From: DASRIA01 sp963816975
GTDB taxonomy: Bacteria > Actinomycetota > Thermoleophilia > Solirubrobacterales > JBBDJG01
Reading direction: 5' to 3'
NCBI GenBank assembly: GCA_963816975.1
Contig: CAWFMD010000006.1
Span: forward strand, 372,001 to 436,000
Length of the DNA stretch: 64,000 nt
The notes under the pieces were generated by a model, which saw nothing but the letters and a program-made list of their open reading frames with translations, was not told the origin of the DNA and did not search any database. Below are positions 1 to 7,731 of the stretch, in pieces. The position numbers were made by a program, and so were the translations under genes. Numbering within the stretch: position 1 is the first letter of the stretch; each line of letters begins with the position of its first letter.

Positions 1-2
1 TT

Positions 3-680
3 CGCGACCGCGGGGTCACCCGCGCGCTGATCGAGCAGGCCGAGGAGGCCGGCTTCGAGGCGATCGCCCTGACTGTCGACGTGCCCCGCCTCGGGCGGCG
101 CGAGCGGGACCTGCGCACAGGATTCGTGATCCCCGCCGAGGTGACGGTCCCGAGCTTCGCGACGGCGGCCGGGCAGGCGACCGCGGGCACACCGGCGGAC
201 ATGTTCTCCCTGATGGACCCGACGGTCGGGTGGGACGACCTCGAGGAGCTGGTCTCGGACTCCAACCTGCCGGTGCTGGTGAAGGGCGTCGTGGCGCCCG
301 CGGACGCGACGCTGGCGGCCGAGCACGGCGCCGCAGGCGTGATCGTCTCCAACCACGGCGGCCGCCAGCTCGACGGCGCGATCGCCACGATCGACGCGCT
401 GCCCGAGGTGGCCGAGGCCGTCGAGGGCAGGATCGAGGTGCTCGTCGACGGCGGGATCCGGCGCGGCGTGGACGTCGTGAAGGCACTCGCGCTCGGCGCG
501 CGGGCGGTGCTCGCCGGCCGGGCGCCGCTGTGGGGGCTGGCCGCGCGCGGGGAGCAGGGCGCGCGCGAGGTGCTCGAGTTGCTGCGCGAGGAGATCGAGC
601 TGGCGATGGTGCTGACCGGCGCCGCAGCGCCGGAGACCGTGACCCGCAGTCACGTCCGCGCGGCTTCCCTCGGACGGTGA
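3..680 (+). CDS. FMN-dependent alpha-hydroxy-acid oxidizing protein, 3' part
   Basis: The C-terminal ~225 residues of a lactate/glycolate-oxidase family flavoenzyme; the open frame already covers the first bases, so the 5' end lies outside the window. These enzymes oxidise 2-hydroxyacids with FMN as cofactor. Visible motifs are the catalytic SNHGGRQLDG block (base His and substrate-binding Arg), the FMN-phosphate loop VDGGIRRG and the following GRAPLWGL. The end, with an EIELAMVLTGA helix, matches full-length family members, so the C-terminus is intact. Lactate 2-monooxygenase, lactate dehydrogenase (LldD) and glycolate oxidase cannot be told apart from this fragment. No partner gene follows; a structured intergenic stretch separates it from ferritin. 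Confidence 0.88.
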   Translation, partial: RDRGVTRALIEQAEEAGFEAIALTVDVPRLGRRERDLRTGFVIPAEVTVPSFATAAGQATAGTPADMFSLMDPTVGWDDLEELVSDSNLPVLVKGVVAPADATLAAEHGAAGVIVSNHGGRQLDGAIATIDALPEVAEAVEGRIEVLVDGGIRRGVDVVKALALGARAVLAGRAPLWGLAARGEQGAREVLELLREEIELAMVLTGAAAPETVTRSHVRAASLGR

Positions 681-740
681 CTGCTCGCTGCGCGAGGGCC
701 GGCGTGAGATTTTCGGAGACACCAGGGAAGAAAACCGGCG

Positions 741-857
741 GCCCCCCCGTCTGGTGGTCGTAAGCAACGACCACACGGGGGACAAAATGGGTTACCGGCA
801 CTAGATACAGACAAAGACTCGAGAATCGAAAAGGGGCCGACAGGCCCCTCTTTCGTT
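741..857 (+). other. Structured intergenic element, possible small RNA or leader
   Basis: The 244-base gap between the oxidase and ferritin holds two stems in series. The first pairs 744-750 with 775-781 and 754-761 with 767-774, with a 3-base bulge at 751-753 and a 5-base loop; it starts in a run of seven C. The second is the terminator-like hairpin at 832-849. There is no ORF with a ribosome site between them. It could be a short non-coding RNA, the leader of ferritin, or just the oxidase 3' UTR. The sequence alone does not decide. Confidence 0.3.
832..857 (+). terminator. Rho-independent terminator-like hairpin
   Basis: Perfect 7-bp stem AGGGGCC/GGCCCCT with a GACA loop, followed by a T-rich tract (CTTTCGTTC). 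It sits about 75 bases upstream of the ferritin start and would end transcripts coming from the oxidase or from the structured element before it. Confidence 0.65.
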
Positions 858-923
858 CTGCCGTCCGCAGCGGGAAAAATAGATCGTCTACGCTCCCGAA
901 CCCAACTTCGACCGAGGAGAGGA

Positions 924-1454
924 ATGCCCGCAGAGCGCTTCGTACAGGCACTGAACGACCAGGTCGCGAACGAGTTCGCGGCCTCACATCAGTACGTCGC
1001 GATCGGCGCGCACTATGAGGCGCAGACGCTCCCGCAGCTGGCGCGCTTCTTCTACGCGCAGGCGGTGGAGGAGCGCGGCCACGCGATGATGATGATCAAG
1101 TATCTGCTCGACACGAATGCGCCGGTGCAACTCCAGGCGGTGAGCGCGCCGACGACCGGCTTCGCCGACCACATCGCGCCGATCAAGATGGCGCTCGAGC
1201 AGGAGCGCAAGGTGAGCGCGCAGATCGGGGAGCTGTTCGCGGTCGCCCGCGAGGAGGGCGACTACCTGAGCGAGCAGTTCGTGCAGTGGTTCCTGAAGGA
1301 GCAGGTCGAGGAGGAGGCCACCATGACCGAGATTCTCGACGTGGCCGAGCGCGTGCGCGACTTCCCGATGACGCTCGAGGAGTACATCGCCCGGGAGGGC
1401 CCGGGCGGCGACCACGCCGATCCGCTGGCTCCGCCCGCCGCCGGCGGCGAGTAG
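924..1454 (+). CDS. ftn: Ferritin
   Basis: A 176-residue non-haem ferritin, the usual length for bacterial and actinobacterial ferritins (BfrB-like). It oxidises Fe(II) and stores it as a mineral in a 24-subunit shell. The four-helix bundle shows ferroxidase-type ligands: an early Glu in NEFAASHQYVAIG, the EERGHAMMMIKYL segment (E-x2-H) and acidic positions in the EQVEEEATM helix. The start is well supported by a purine-rich Shine-Dalgarno (GAGGAGAGG) just before ATG. The tail is Pro/Ala/Gly-rich and probably disordered. It sits upstream of BolA and a CGFS glutaredoxin, consistent with an iron-homeostasis neighbourhood, though it has its own leader. Confidence 0.95.
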   Translation: MPAERFVQALNDQVANEFAASHQYVAIGAHYEAQTLPQLARFFYAQAVEERGHAMMMIKYLLDTNAPVQLQAVSAPTTGFADHIAPIKMALEQERKVSAQIGELFAVAREEGDYLSEQFVQWFLKEQVEEEATMTEILDVAERVRDFPMTLEEYIAREGPGGDHADPLAPPAAGGE

Positions 1455-1489
1455 CGCCAAGCCGCCGCAGCGGCGAATACCTTAGGCGC

Positions 1490-2305
1490 ATGGCGCGCCC
1501 CCGTTCCTCGCTCGTGCGCGAGGCCGTCGAGCCGATGCGCATCAAGGTCCCGACCCGCGGCAATCGCTGCCTCGAAGCATTCCTCGCAGCCGCCAACGAC
1601 GACGACCAGCTGAAGGCCTGGTGGCACGTGGCGCAGACCAATGCGAACCGGCTCGGCATGTCGGACCACTCCTGGATCCACATCCAGATCGTGACCAACA
1701 TCGCACTACGGCTGTTCCGCCTACTGCATCGCCGCGGGGTGGAGCCGGACGTCGTCCGGGTCCACGGCATGCGCCCGCTCGACGCCGAGGTCGTGATCGC
1801 AGCCGGTTGCCTGCTGCACGACGTCGGCATGTCGATCCACCGCACCGATCACGAGGCCTACAGCCTGTTCCTCGCCGCCGACAAGCTCTCGGAGCTGCTC
1901 GCCGGCTCCTACGACGAGCCCGAGCGTTCGGTGATCGCAGCCGAGGCGCTGCACGCGATCATCGCGCACCGCCGGCGCGGCGACCCGCTCACGACGGAGG
2001 CGGGAATCGTGCGCGTCGCGGATGCGCTGGACATGGCCCAGGGCCGCTCGCGCCTGCCCTTCGAGTCCGGCCGGCCGAACATCCACTCGCTCTCCGCGGC
2101 GGCTATCGAGGCGGTCAAGATCGAGCCGGGAGAGGAGAAGGCCGTGCGGATCGAGATCGACATGAACAACTCGGCGGGCATCTTCCAGGTGGACGAGCTG
2201 CTCGCCACCAAGCTCCGCGGGTCGGGCCTCGAGGAGCAGATCGAGGTGATCGCCCGGATCGAGGCCGAGCACGAGAAGCGGCTCGTGCCCGTCTTCCGGA
2301 TCTGA
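1490..2305 (+). CDS. HD-domain phosphohydrolase-like protein
   Basis: About 271 residues. The HD-superfamily metal-binding pattern is visible: an early His in HSWIH, then LLHDVGMSIH with the His-Asp pair, a later HAIIAH and a distal Asp in VRVADALDMAQGR. HD proteins hydrolyse phosphate esters or nucleotides with divalent metals, but the substrate here cannot be named. It is cytosolic, with no signal or membrane segment. The ATG at 1490 has no clear ribosome site; an in-frame ATG at 1535 is an alternative. It starts 35 bases after ferritin and ends 22 bases before BolA, so it may share their transcript. Confidence 0.8.
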   Translation: MARPRSSLVREAVEPMRIKVPTRGNRCLEAFLAAANDDDQLKAWWHVAQTNANRLGMSDHSWIHIQIVTNIALRLFRLLHRRGVEPDVVRVHGMRPLDAEVVIAAGCLLHDVGMSIHRTDHEAYSLFLAADKLSELLAGSYDEPERSVIAAEALHAIIAHRRRGDPLTTEAGIVRVADALDMAQGRSRLPFESGRPNIHSLSAAAIEAVKIEPGEEKAVRIEIDMNNSAGIFQVDELLATKLRGSGLEEQIEVIARIEAEHEKRLVPVFRI

Positions 2306-2327
2306 CTCCTCTCTACACTGAGGTTGT

Positions 2328-2636
2328 ATGCCTCCTCTCGAGGAAGTGAAGGAGCGGATCGAGCAGGCTCTCCCGGGCGCCCGGGCGACGGTCACCGACC
2401 TCACCGGCGGCGGCGATCACCTGCGCGCCGAGGTCGTGTACGACGGCTTTGCCGGCCTCTCACGGCTGGAGCAGCACAAGCTCGTGTACGGCGTGTTCGA
2501 GGGCGAGATCGGCGGCCCGATACACGCGCTCTCCATAGCAACCGTCATTCCCTTAGGCGGGAATGACGGGAACTCCGAGGGTTCTGCCGGGAATGACGGG
2601 AACTCTGAGGGTTCTGCCGGGAATGACGACTCTTAA
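2328..2636 (+). CDS. BolA-family protein with repeat-derived C-terminal tail
   Basis: A 102-residue protein. Residues 1 to about 75 are a small BolA domain: EVKERIEQALPGA, the conserved LSRLEQHKLVY helix and the signature GGPIHALSI with the His used in Fe-S cluster sharing. Family members usually stop soon after this motif. Here it continues for about 25 residues of G/N/S/E, encoded by an imperfect 30-base tandem repeat, so the tail looks acquired. BolA proteins bind CGFS monothiol glutaredoxins to carry [2Fe-2S] clusters, and such a glutaredoxin follows after 14 bases, almost certainly in the same transcript. Confidence 0.85.
   Translation: MPPLEEVKERIEQALPGARATVTDLTGGGDHLRAEVVYDGFAGLSRLEQHKLVYGVFEGEIGGPIHALSIATVIPLGGNDGNSEGSAGNDGNSEGSAGNDDS
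2542..2628 (+). repeat. Palindrome plus 30-base tandem repeat inside the bolA 3' end
   Basis: Positions 2542-2552 and 2559-2569 form an 11-bp inverted repeat (CCGTCATTCCC / GGGAATGACGG) around a six-base loop. The right arm is the start of a 30-base unit at 2559-2588, repeated at 2589-2618 with one mismatch and a third time in part to 2628. The sequence resembles dispersed extragenic palindromic repeats of other bacteria and reads in frame through the bolA coding region. Confidence 0.85.
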
Positions 2637-2650
2637 CTGCGAGGTGTGAG

Positions 2651-3034
2651 ATGACCAACCAACAGATGCGCGAGGAACTGCAGCGCGCGATCGACGAGGA
2701 GCACGTGATGCTCTTCATGAAGGGGACACCCGACGCACCCCGGTGCGGCTTCTCCGCGCGGGTGACGCAGATGCTGAACGCCGCGGGCGCCGACTACTCG
2801 GCGATGGACATCCTCCCCGACCCCCGCATCCGCGAGGAGCTCTCGGCGCTGTCGGGCTGGCCGACGATCCCGCAGCTGTTCGTCGACGGCGAGCTGGTCG
2901 GCGGCTGCGACATCGTGACCGAGATGTTCGAGTCGGGAGAGCTGGCGGAGACGCTCGGCGTCGAGGCGCCCAAGGGCGCCGTGCCGGCCGAGTCGCAGGG
3001 CGCGGCTCCCGCCCCGCCGCTTCAGATCGAGTAG
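2651..3034 (+). CDS. Monothiol glutaredoxin, CGFS type (Grx4/GrxD-like)
   Basis: 127 residues; the first ~105 are a thioredoxin-fold monothiol glutaredoxin. Visible motifs are MKGTPDAPRCGFS with the single active-site Cys, the cis-Pro segment GWPTIPQLFVDGE for glutathione-type thiol binding, and GGCDIVTEM. These proteins assemble and pass on [2Fe-2S] clusters, usually with BolA partners; a BolA gene lies immediately upstream. The final ~20 residues are an Ala/Pro-rich extension of unknown use. A ribosome site (GAGGTG) precedes the ATG. The thiol partner in this lineage may be something other than glutathione. Confidence 0.93.
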   Translation: MTNQQMREELQRAIDEEHVMLFMKGTPDAPRCGFSARVTQMLNAAGADYSAMDILPDPRIREELSALSGWPTIPQLFVDGELVGGCDIVTEMFESGELAETLGVEAPKGAVPAESQGAAPAPPLQIE

Positions 3035-3039
3035 CCGGC

Positions 3040-3441
3040 ATGGAGGAACCCGCCGAGCGCGTCAGGCCGGTGCGGCACTACACGGTGGAGCAGGCCAACG
3101 CGGCGCTGCCGTGGGTGTCGGAGCGGCTGGGCCGCATGCGGGACGCCCTCGGCGAGCTGCTGTCCGGCGAGGCCACGCGCGCGCTGGAGAAGATCGACAC
3201 CGCCGACGGCGGCGGGTATCCGGGGCGCGTGGTGGCGGGCGCGACGCTCACCATCCTGGCCGCCGCCAGCGAGCTCCAGGCTGTCGACGTGGTGCTCCGC
3301 GACCCTGCCAGCGGGCTGATCGACTTCCCGTCCATCCGGGAGGGCCAGGAGGTCTACCTGTGCTGGCGCCCCGGCGAGGATCGCGTCGGCTGGTGGCACG
3401 CGCCCGACGGCGGTTTCGCGGGCCGGCAACCGCTCAGCTGA
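3040..3441 (+). CDS. DUF2203 family protein
   Basis: 133 residues, starting 5 bases after the glutaredoxin stop, so probably cotranscribed. The order of features matches DUF2203: an N-terminal HYTVEQANAALPWV segment, a central helix, then IDFPSIREGQEVYLCWRPGE and a GWWHAPDGGFAGR end. No membrane segment or signal is seen. The biochemical role of the family is not known; proximity to BolA and glutaredoxin hints at redox or Fe-S context but nothing in the protein proves it. Confidence 0.8.
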   Translation: MEEPAERVRPVRHYTVEQANAALPWVSERLGRMRDALGELLSGEATRALEKIDTADGGGYPGRVVAGATLTILAAASELQAVDVVLRDPASGLIDFPSIREGQEVYLCWRPGEDRVGWWHAPDGGFAGRQPLS

Positions 3442-3539
3442 GCAGGCGCGCAAGCCTAAAGTGGCGCCCGGGGGCGACCGATAGTTCGTACACGGGTGTC
3501 CCGGCTCGGCACCCACCCCAGCCCCCAACCGGAGAGCAC

Positions 3540-3995
3540 ATGCCCAAACCGCAGCTGTCGCTTATTCGTCAGGACGCCGGTTTCACGTTGATCGAGCTGC
3601 TGGTCGTGATCCTGATCATCGGGATCCTCGCGGCGATCGCGATCCCCTCGTTCCTGAACCAGCAGGGCAAGGGCCACGACGCCTCGGCGAAGTCCACCGC
3701 CTCGACGGCGGCGACAGCCTTCGAGACGTGCCGGAGCGACACCAGCGGGGGCTCGTATGCGTCCTGTTCGCTGCCCTCGCTGACGGCGATCGAGCCGTCG
3801 CTCAACGACGCCGGCTCGCGGCTGACCGTGAGCTCCACGGCAAACTCCTACGAGATCACGGTCGCGGCCAACCGCGATTCGGGTGCGGCGGTCTTCACGC
3901 TGTCGCGGGACTCAGCCGGGGCGCGGACCCGCACCTGCTCCACCGGCAGCGCAGACAAGGGCGGCTGCTCCGCCCAGTCGAGCGGCACCTGGTAG
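3540..3995 (+). CDS. Type IV pilin-like prepilin protein
   Basis: 151 residues. A short leader ends in a prepilin-peptidase site (AG|FTLIELL), followed by the classic hydrophobic N-terminal helix with Phe+1 and Glu+5 that anchors the subunit before polymerisation. The globular part (~100 residues) is Ser/Thr/Ala-rich with four cysteines in two pairs, which could form disulfides. A Shine-Dalgarno-like GGAGAG precedes the ATG. Assembly ATPase, prepilin peptidase and other pilus genes are not in the window, so it is an orphan subunit gene here. A minor pseudopilin is the main alternative. A short GC palindrome at 4010-4021 separates it from the convergent aldolase gene. Confidence 0.88.
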   Translation: MPKPQLSLIRQDAGFTLIELLVVILIIGILAAIAIPSFLNQQGKGHDASAKSTASTAATAFETCRSDTSGGSYASCSLPSLTAIEPSLNDAGSRLTVSSTANSYEITVAANRDSGAAVFTLSRDSAGARTRTCSTGSADKGGCSAQSSGTW

Positions 3996-4014
3996 AACGA
4001 CCGCAGGCGCTCCC

Positions 4015-4950
4015 CTAGGGGATGCGCGTGCGCGACTTGATCAAGGACTCCTTGATCTGGTCGATGATCCGGACCGCCTGGCTCCACTCGCGCTGCCACA
4101 CGTTGCGGCCGAAGATCACGCCCGAGCCGCCCGCCTCCATGATCATGCGGGTCTGCCCGAGCAGCTTGTCGTCGTCGATCTTGGAGCCGCCGGACAGCAC
4201 CACGAGCGCGCGGCCCGCCGATTCCACCGCGTGCCCGATGGCCTCCGCCTGGGTGATCTCCATCTCGTTGTAGGGCGCGGGCGCCTGCTTGTCCTGCTCG
4301 GAGTCCAGCTTGGGCATGTTCAGCTTCACGATGTCGGCGCCCATCTCCATCGCCACGCGCGCGGCGTAGTCGATCGCGTACAGCGAGTTCTGGCCACCCT
4401 TGCGCTCGATGTCGCGGCCGCGCGGGTACGCCCAGATCACGAGCGGCATGCCGAACTGGTCGCAGTCCCGGCGGACCGTGCCGAGCTGGATGAAGTCGTC
4501 CGCCTGCTTCGGTGACCCCACGTACAACGTGTAGCCGACCGCGTCGGCGCCGAGCCGCACGGCGTCCTCGACGGTCGCGTTGCACGGCGAGAAGGCCTCG
4601 TCGGAGGACGGGACGTCCGTCTTCGAGTTGAGCTTCAGCAGCAGCGGCACCTGGCCGGCGTAGGACGAGAAGTACTTGCTGGCCATCCCGTAGCCGCAGG
4701 CGATCGCCGAATAGCCCGCCTCGGCGGCCAGCCGGAACTGATACTCCGGATCCTTCGATGCCGGGTTCGGGAAGAAGTCGCGCGGACCGTGCTCGATGCC
4801 CTGGTCGATCGGGAGGAACAGCAGCGTGCCCTCCCCGGGACCGTAGTCGTACAGCAGCCGCCGCAGGCGCGTGCGCTTGCCGGGGGAGAGGGTCGCCAGC
4901 AGGGAGCTCTGCTCCGTGCCGAACTCGATCTTGCCCGTTCCTACCTCCAT
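4015..4950 (-). CDS. Class I fructose-bisphosphate aldolase (FbaB/DhnA type)
   Basis: 311 residues, typical for the DhnA/FbaB branch. It cleaves fructose-1,6-bisphosphate to DHAP and glyceraldehyde-3-phosphate through a lysine Schiff base, without metal. Visible landmarks are LPIDQGIEHG near residue 50, the TIM-barrel segment DIVKLNMPKL near 205 whose Lys is the likely Schiff base, and the phosphate-binding VVLSGGSKID near 255. The ATG at 4950 is only 50 bases from the divergent ligase start at 5001, so both promoters must lie in or across this short gap. Confidence 0.92.
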   Translation of the reverse strand: MEVGTGKIEFGTEQSSLLATLSPGKRTRLRRLLYDYGPGEGTLLFLPIDQGIEHGPRDFFPNPASKDPEYQFRLAAEAGYSAIACGYGMASKYFSSYAGQVPLLLKLNSKTDVPSSDEAFSPCNATVEDAVRLGADAVGYTLYVGSPKQADDFIQLGTVRRDCDQFGMPLVIWAYPRGRDIERKGGQNSLYAIDYAARVAMEMGADIVKLNMPKLDSEQDKQAPAPYNEMEITQAEAIGHAVESAGRALVVLSGGSKIDDDKLLGQTRMIMEAGGSGVIFGRNVWQREWSQAVRIIDQIKESLIKSRTRIP

Positions 4951-5000
4951 GAGTTCCTTCCTGGTCGCTGCTGTAGACCTGCCGGAGTATAAGTCGGCCC

Positions 5001-6134
5001 ATGGACCATAGATTCAATGGGCCGGCGTTCACGGTGGGGGTCGAGGAGGAGCTGATGATCGTCGACCCGGGCACCATGGAGCTGGTCTCGGCCGTGGAGG
5101 AGATGATCGTCGCGGTTCCCAGCGAGACCGAGGGCAGCGTCAAGCCCGAGCTGCTCCAATCCGTGCTCGAGATCGCCACTGACGTGTGCCGCAGTGCCGC
5201 CGAGGCGGGCGGCCAGCTCGAGGACCTGCGGCGGCGCGTGCGCGAGACGGCCGAGGCAAGGGGCCTCACGATCGGCTCCGCGGCGACGCACCCGTTCGCG
5301 AAATGGGAGGACCAGCGCATCGTGGACCGCGAGCGCTACCGCGAGATCGTCGACGCGCTCGGGTTCGTCGTGCGGCAGGAGCTGCTGTTCGGCCTGCACG
5401 TGCACGTCGGGATCGACGGCGCGGACAAGGCGATCCACGTCGCGAACGGCATGCGCGTGCATTTGCCCATCCTGCTGGCGCTGTCGGCCAACTCGCCGTT
5501 CTGGCGCGGGCAGGCGACGAGCTGGGCGTCGTCGCGCACGCCGCTTTTCCGGCTGCTGCCGCGGGTCGGGATCCCGCAGCGGTTCGACGGGTGGACCGAG
5601 TACTGCGAGCGCATCGAGTTCATGGTCCGGGCCGGGGCGATCCCCGACTACACCTACCTGTGGTGGGACGTGCGCCCGCATCCCAATCTCGGCACGGTCG
5701 AGGTGCGCTCCTGCGACGCGCAGACCCGGCTGGAGCACACGATCGCGATCACGGCCCTGATCCAGGCGATGGCGAAGGAGCTGTCCGAGCACTTCGACGC
5801 CGGGGAGCGGCTGGGCACGTTCCCCGCCGAGCTGCTCGAGGAGAACAAGTGGCTGGCGGCCCGCTACGGGATCCACGGCGAGCTGATCGACCTGCCCTTC
5901 GCCGACCGCGTCCCGACCGCGGAGCTGGCCCGCCGGCTCGTCACGCGGCTGCGCCCGCACGCCCGCGAGCTCGGCTCGGAATCCGAGCTGGAGGGCATCC
6001 TCGACCTCGCCGAGCGCGGGACGGGCGCCGACCGCCAGCTCGCCGAGTGGCGCGCGGACCGGGACATGGTCGCGCTGGTCCGCGCAATCGTGGCGGCGAC
6101 CGCGAGTCCGATCCGCGGCGGCAGCGGTGCCTAG
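5001..6134 (+). CDS. YbdK-type carboxylate-amine ligase (glutamate-cysteine ligase 2 family)
   Basis: 377 residues, close to E. coli YbdK. ATP-dependent enzymes of this family join an amine to a carboxylate; some make gamma-glutamylcysteine weakly. Visible motifs are GVEEELMIVD at residues 13-22 (metal-binding acidic cluster), the GLHVHVGI block and the C-terminal half RPHPNLGTVEVRSCD that lines the active site. No signal peptide. Its physiological product is uncertain: in mycothiol-using actinobacteria, homologues are often annotated only as carboxylate-amine ligases. It is followed by a strong terminator hairpin. Confidence 0.88.
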   Translation: MDHRFNGPAFTVGVEEELMIVDPGTMELVSAVEEMIVAVPSETEGSVKPELLQSVLEIATDVCRSAAEAGGQLEDLRRRVRETAEARGLTIGSAATHPFAKWEDQRIVDRERYREIVDALGFVVRQELLFGLHVHVGIDGADKAIHVANGMRVHLPILLALSANSPFWRGQATSWASSRTPLFRLLPRVGIPQRFDGWTEYCERIEFMVRAGAIPDYTYLWWDVRPHPNLGTVEVRSCDAQTRLEHTIAITALIQAMAKELSEHFDAGERLGTFPAELLEENKWLAARYGIHGELIDLPFADRVPTAELARRLVTRLRPHARELGSESELEGILDLAERGTGADRQLAEWRADRDMVALVRAIVAATASPIRGGSGA

Positions 6135-6212
6135 GGGACTCTCAGTTTCATCTCAGGATGGCCAAATAGCCTGGCGCAACATATGCCCTCCCCTTCACGG
6201 GGGAGGCCCCAA

Positions 6213-6240
6213 AGCGGCCGCTTCGGCGGCCGCTTCCCTT
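6213..6240 (+). terminator. Strong UUCG-loop terminator hairpin
   Basis: Perfect 9-bp stem (6213-6221 with 6226-6234, AGCGGCCGC/GCGGCCGCT) closed by C(TTCG)G, an exceptionally stable tetraloop, followed by TCCCTTT. A weaker CCTCCCC...GGGGGAGG stem lies just upstream around 6187-6207. It ends the ligase transcript ahead of the MBL-rhodanese gene. Confidence 0.8.
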
Positions 6241-6284
6241 TCCGCGGTGCGCGGTCGTCCCATATATAACCGGGGGAGACGAGT

Positions 6285-7685
6285 TTGATCTTCCGCCAGA
6301 TCACCCACGACGACCTCGGCTGTGCCTCCTACCTGATCGGGGACGAGGACGCAGGTGTGGCCGCGGTCGTCGATCCCAAGCTCGAGATCGGCGAGTACCT
6401 GAGTCTCGCCCGCTACATGGCCGTATCGATCGAGCACATCCTCGAGACGCACAACCACGCCGACCACGTCTCCGGCCACGGGCGGCTGGCGGCGGCCACC
6501 GGCGCGACCATCCACATCCATCGCGAAGCAGCCCCGACTTACGATCACGAGCCGTTCGACGACGGCTGGGAGCTCGCGCTGGGAGCGGTGTCCGTGCGCG
6601 CGCTGCACACCCCGGGCCACCGGCCCGAGCACACCGCCTTCGCGTTGATCGACACCGCACGCGGCCCCGAGCCCTGGGCGGTGCTGACGGGCGACACGCT
6701 GTTCGTCGGTGACATCGCGCGGCCCGACCTCGCGGTCGACAAGCACGAGGGAGCGCGCGGGATCTTCCGCTCGCTCCACGATCGGCTCCTGACGCTCGGA
6801 GACAGCGTCGAGGTCTGGCCCGGTCACCTCGGCGGCTCCCTGTGTGGCGGGCCGGGAATGGACATGAAGGTCTCCTCCACGATCGGGTTCGAACGCAGGC
6901 ACAACGACCTCCTGCAGGAAAACGACGAGGACCGCTTCGTCGAGCGCGCGACCGCGTCGCTCCCTCCACAGCCTCCGAACTTCCAGGCTGTCGTGGACCT
7001 CAATCGCGGCCCCCTGCTGCGGGCGGGCGTGGAGGCACATCCGCTCACGCCGCGCCAGGTGGAGCAGATGCAGGCGGCCGGCGCGCTCGTCGTCGACGTG
7101 CGCACCGCGCTCCAGTTCGACGAGGCGCACCTGCCCGGGTCGGTGTCGATACCGGCCGTGCAGGCGGGCTTCGGCACGAAGCTGTCGTGGCTCGCGGATC
7201 GTGCCCAGGACGTCGTGCTGATCGGGCGCGACGACGAGGACGGAATCCGGGCGGCGCGGCTCGCCGCGACGGTGGGCATCAGCCGGATCGGCGGATACCT
7301 GGCGGGGGGGATGACGAGCTGGCGGGAGGAGAAGCGCCGCACCGACCGGATCGAGCGGATCGACGTCGCCGGGCTGCACGAGCGGCTCGCGCGCGATCCC
7401 GGGGTGCAGGTCCTCGACGTGCGCGAGCGCGCGGAGTGGGAGCAACGCCACATCCCGGGCTCCACCCTGACGCCCTATCACGACGTGCGCGGAATCCCGG
7501 AGGACATCGACCAGGGGCGACCCGTCGCGGTGATCTGCAGCTCCGGCCAGCGCAGCGGCGTGGCGGCCAGCCTGCTGCGAGCGCACGGCGTGCGCGAGGT
7601 CCTGCACGTGGTCGACGGAGGGGTCGAAACCTGGGCGCGCCAGGGGTGGCCGACCGTGGAGCCCCGCCGCGCGGCGGCCGGCTGA
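6285..7685 (+). CDS. MBL-fold hydrolase fused to two rhodanese domains (persulfide dioxygenase-like)
   Basis: 466 residues. Residues 1 to ~230 are a metallo-beta-lactamase fold of the ETHE1/persulfide-dioxygenase kind, with THNHADHVSGH, HTPGHRPEHT, LTGDTLF and WPGHLGGSLCG. Two rhodanese domains follow. The first (~265-355) keeps VVDVRTALQFDEAHLPGS but its active loop reads LIGRDDEDG with no Cys, so it is probably structural. The second (~365-460) has VICSSGQRSG with the catalytic Cys. This order resembles CstB/BlhA-type sulfur-detoxification enzymes. The TTG start is backed by GGGGGAG 7 bases upstream. No CsoR/CstR-type regulator is adjacent. Confidence 0.9.
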   Translation: MIFRQITHDDLGCASYLIGDEDAGVAAVVDPKLEIGEYLSLARYMAVSIEHILETHNHADHVSGHGRLAAATGATIHIHREAAPTYDHEPFDDGWELALGAVSVRALHTPGHRPEHTAFALIDTARGPEPWAVLTGDTLFVGDIARPDLAVDKHEGARGIFRSLHDRLLTLGDSVEVWPGHLGGSLCGGPGMDMKVSSTIGFERRHNDLLQENDEDRFVERATASLPPQPPNFQAVVDLNRGPLLRAGVEAHPLTPRQVEQMQAAGALVVDVRTALQFDEAHLPGSVSIPAVQAGFGTKLSWLADRAQDVVLIGRDDEDGIRAARLAATVGISRIGGYLAGGMTSWREEKRRTDRIERIDVAGLHERLARDPGVQVLDVRERAEWEQRHIPGSTLTPYHDVRGIPEDIDQGRPVAVICSSGQRSGVAASLLRAHGVREVLHVVDGGVETWARQGWPTVEPRRAAAG

Positions 7686-7731
7686 CCGCCGCCTGGCCGG
7701 CAATCGGCCCGGCCGGGCTATCTTGTTATCC

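Noticed and set aside
741..782. 6C-type actinobacterial RNA
   Set aside because: The C run lies in a stem rather than in a hairpin loop, and the second C-rich loop is missing.
2542..2628. Rho-independent terminator inside bolA
   Set aside because: The palindrome has no T tract and lies within an intact reading frame followed closely by the cotranscribed glutaredoxin gene.
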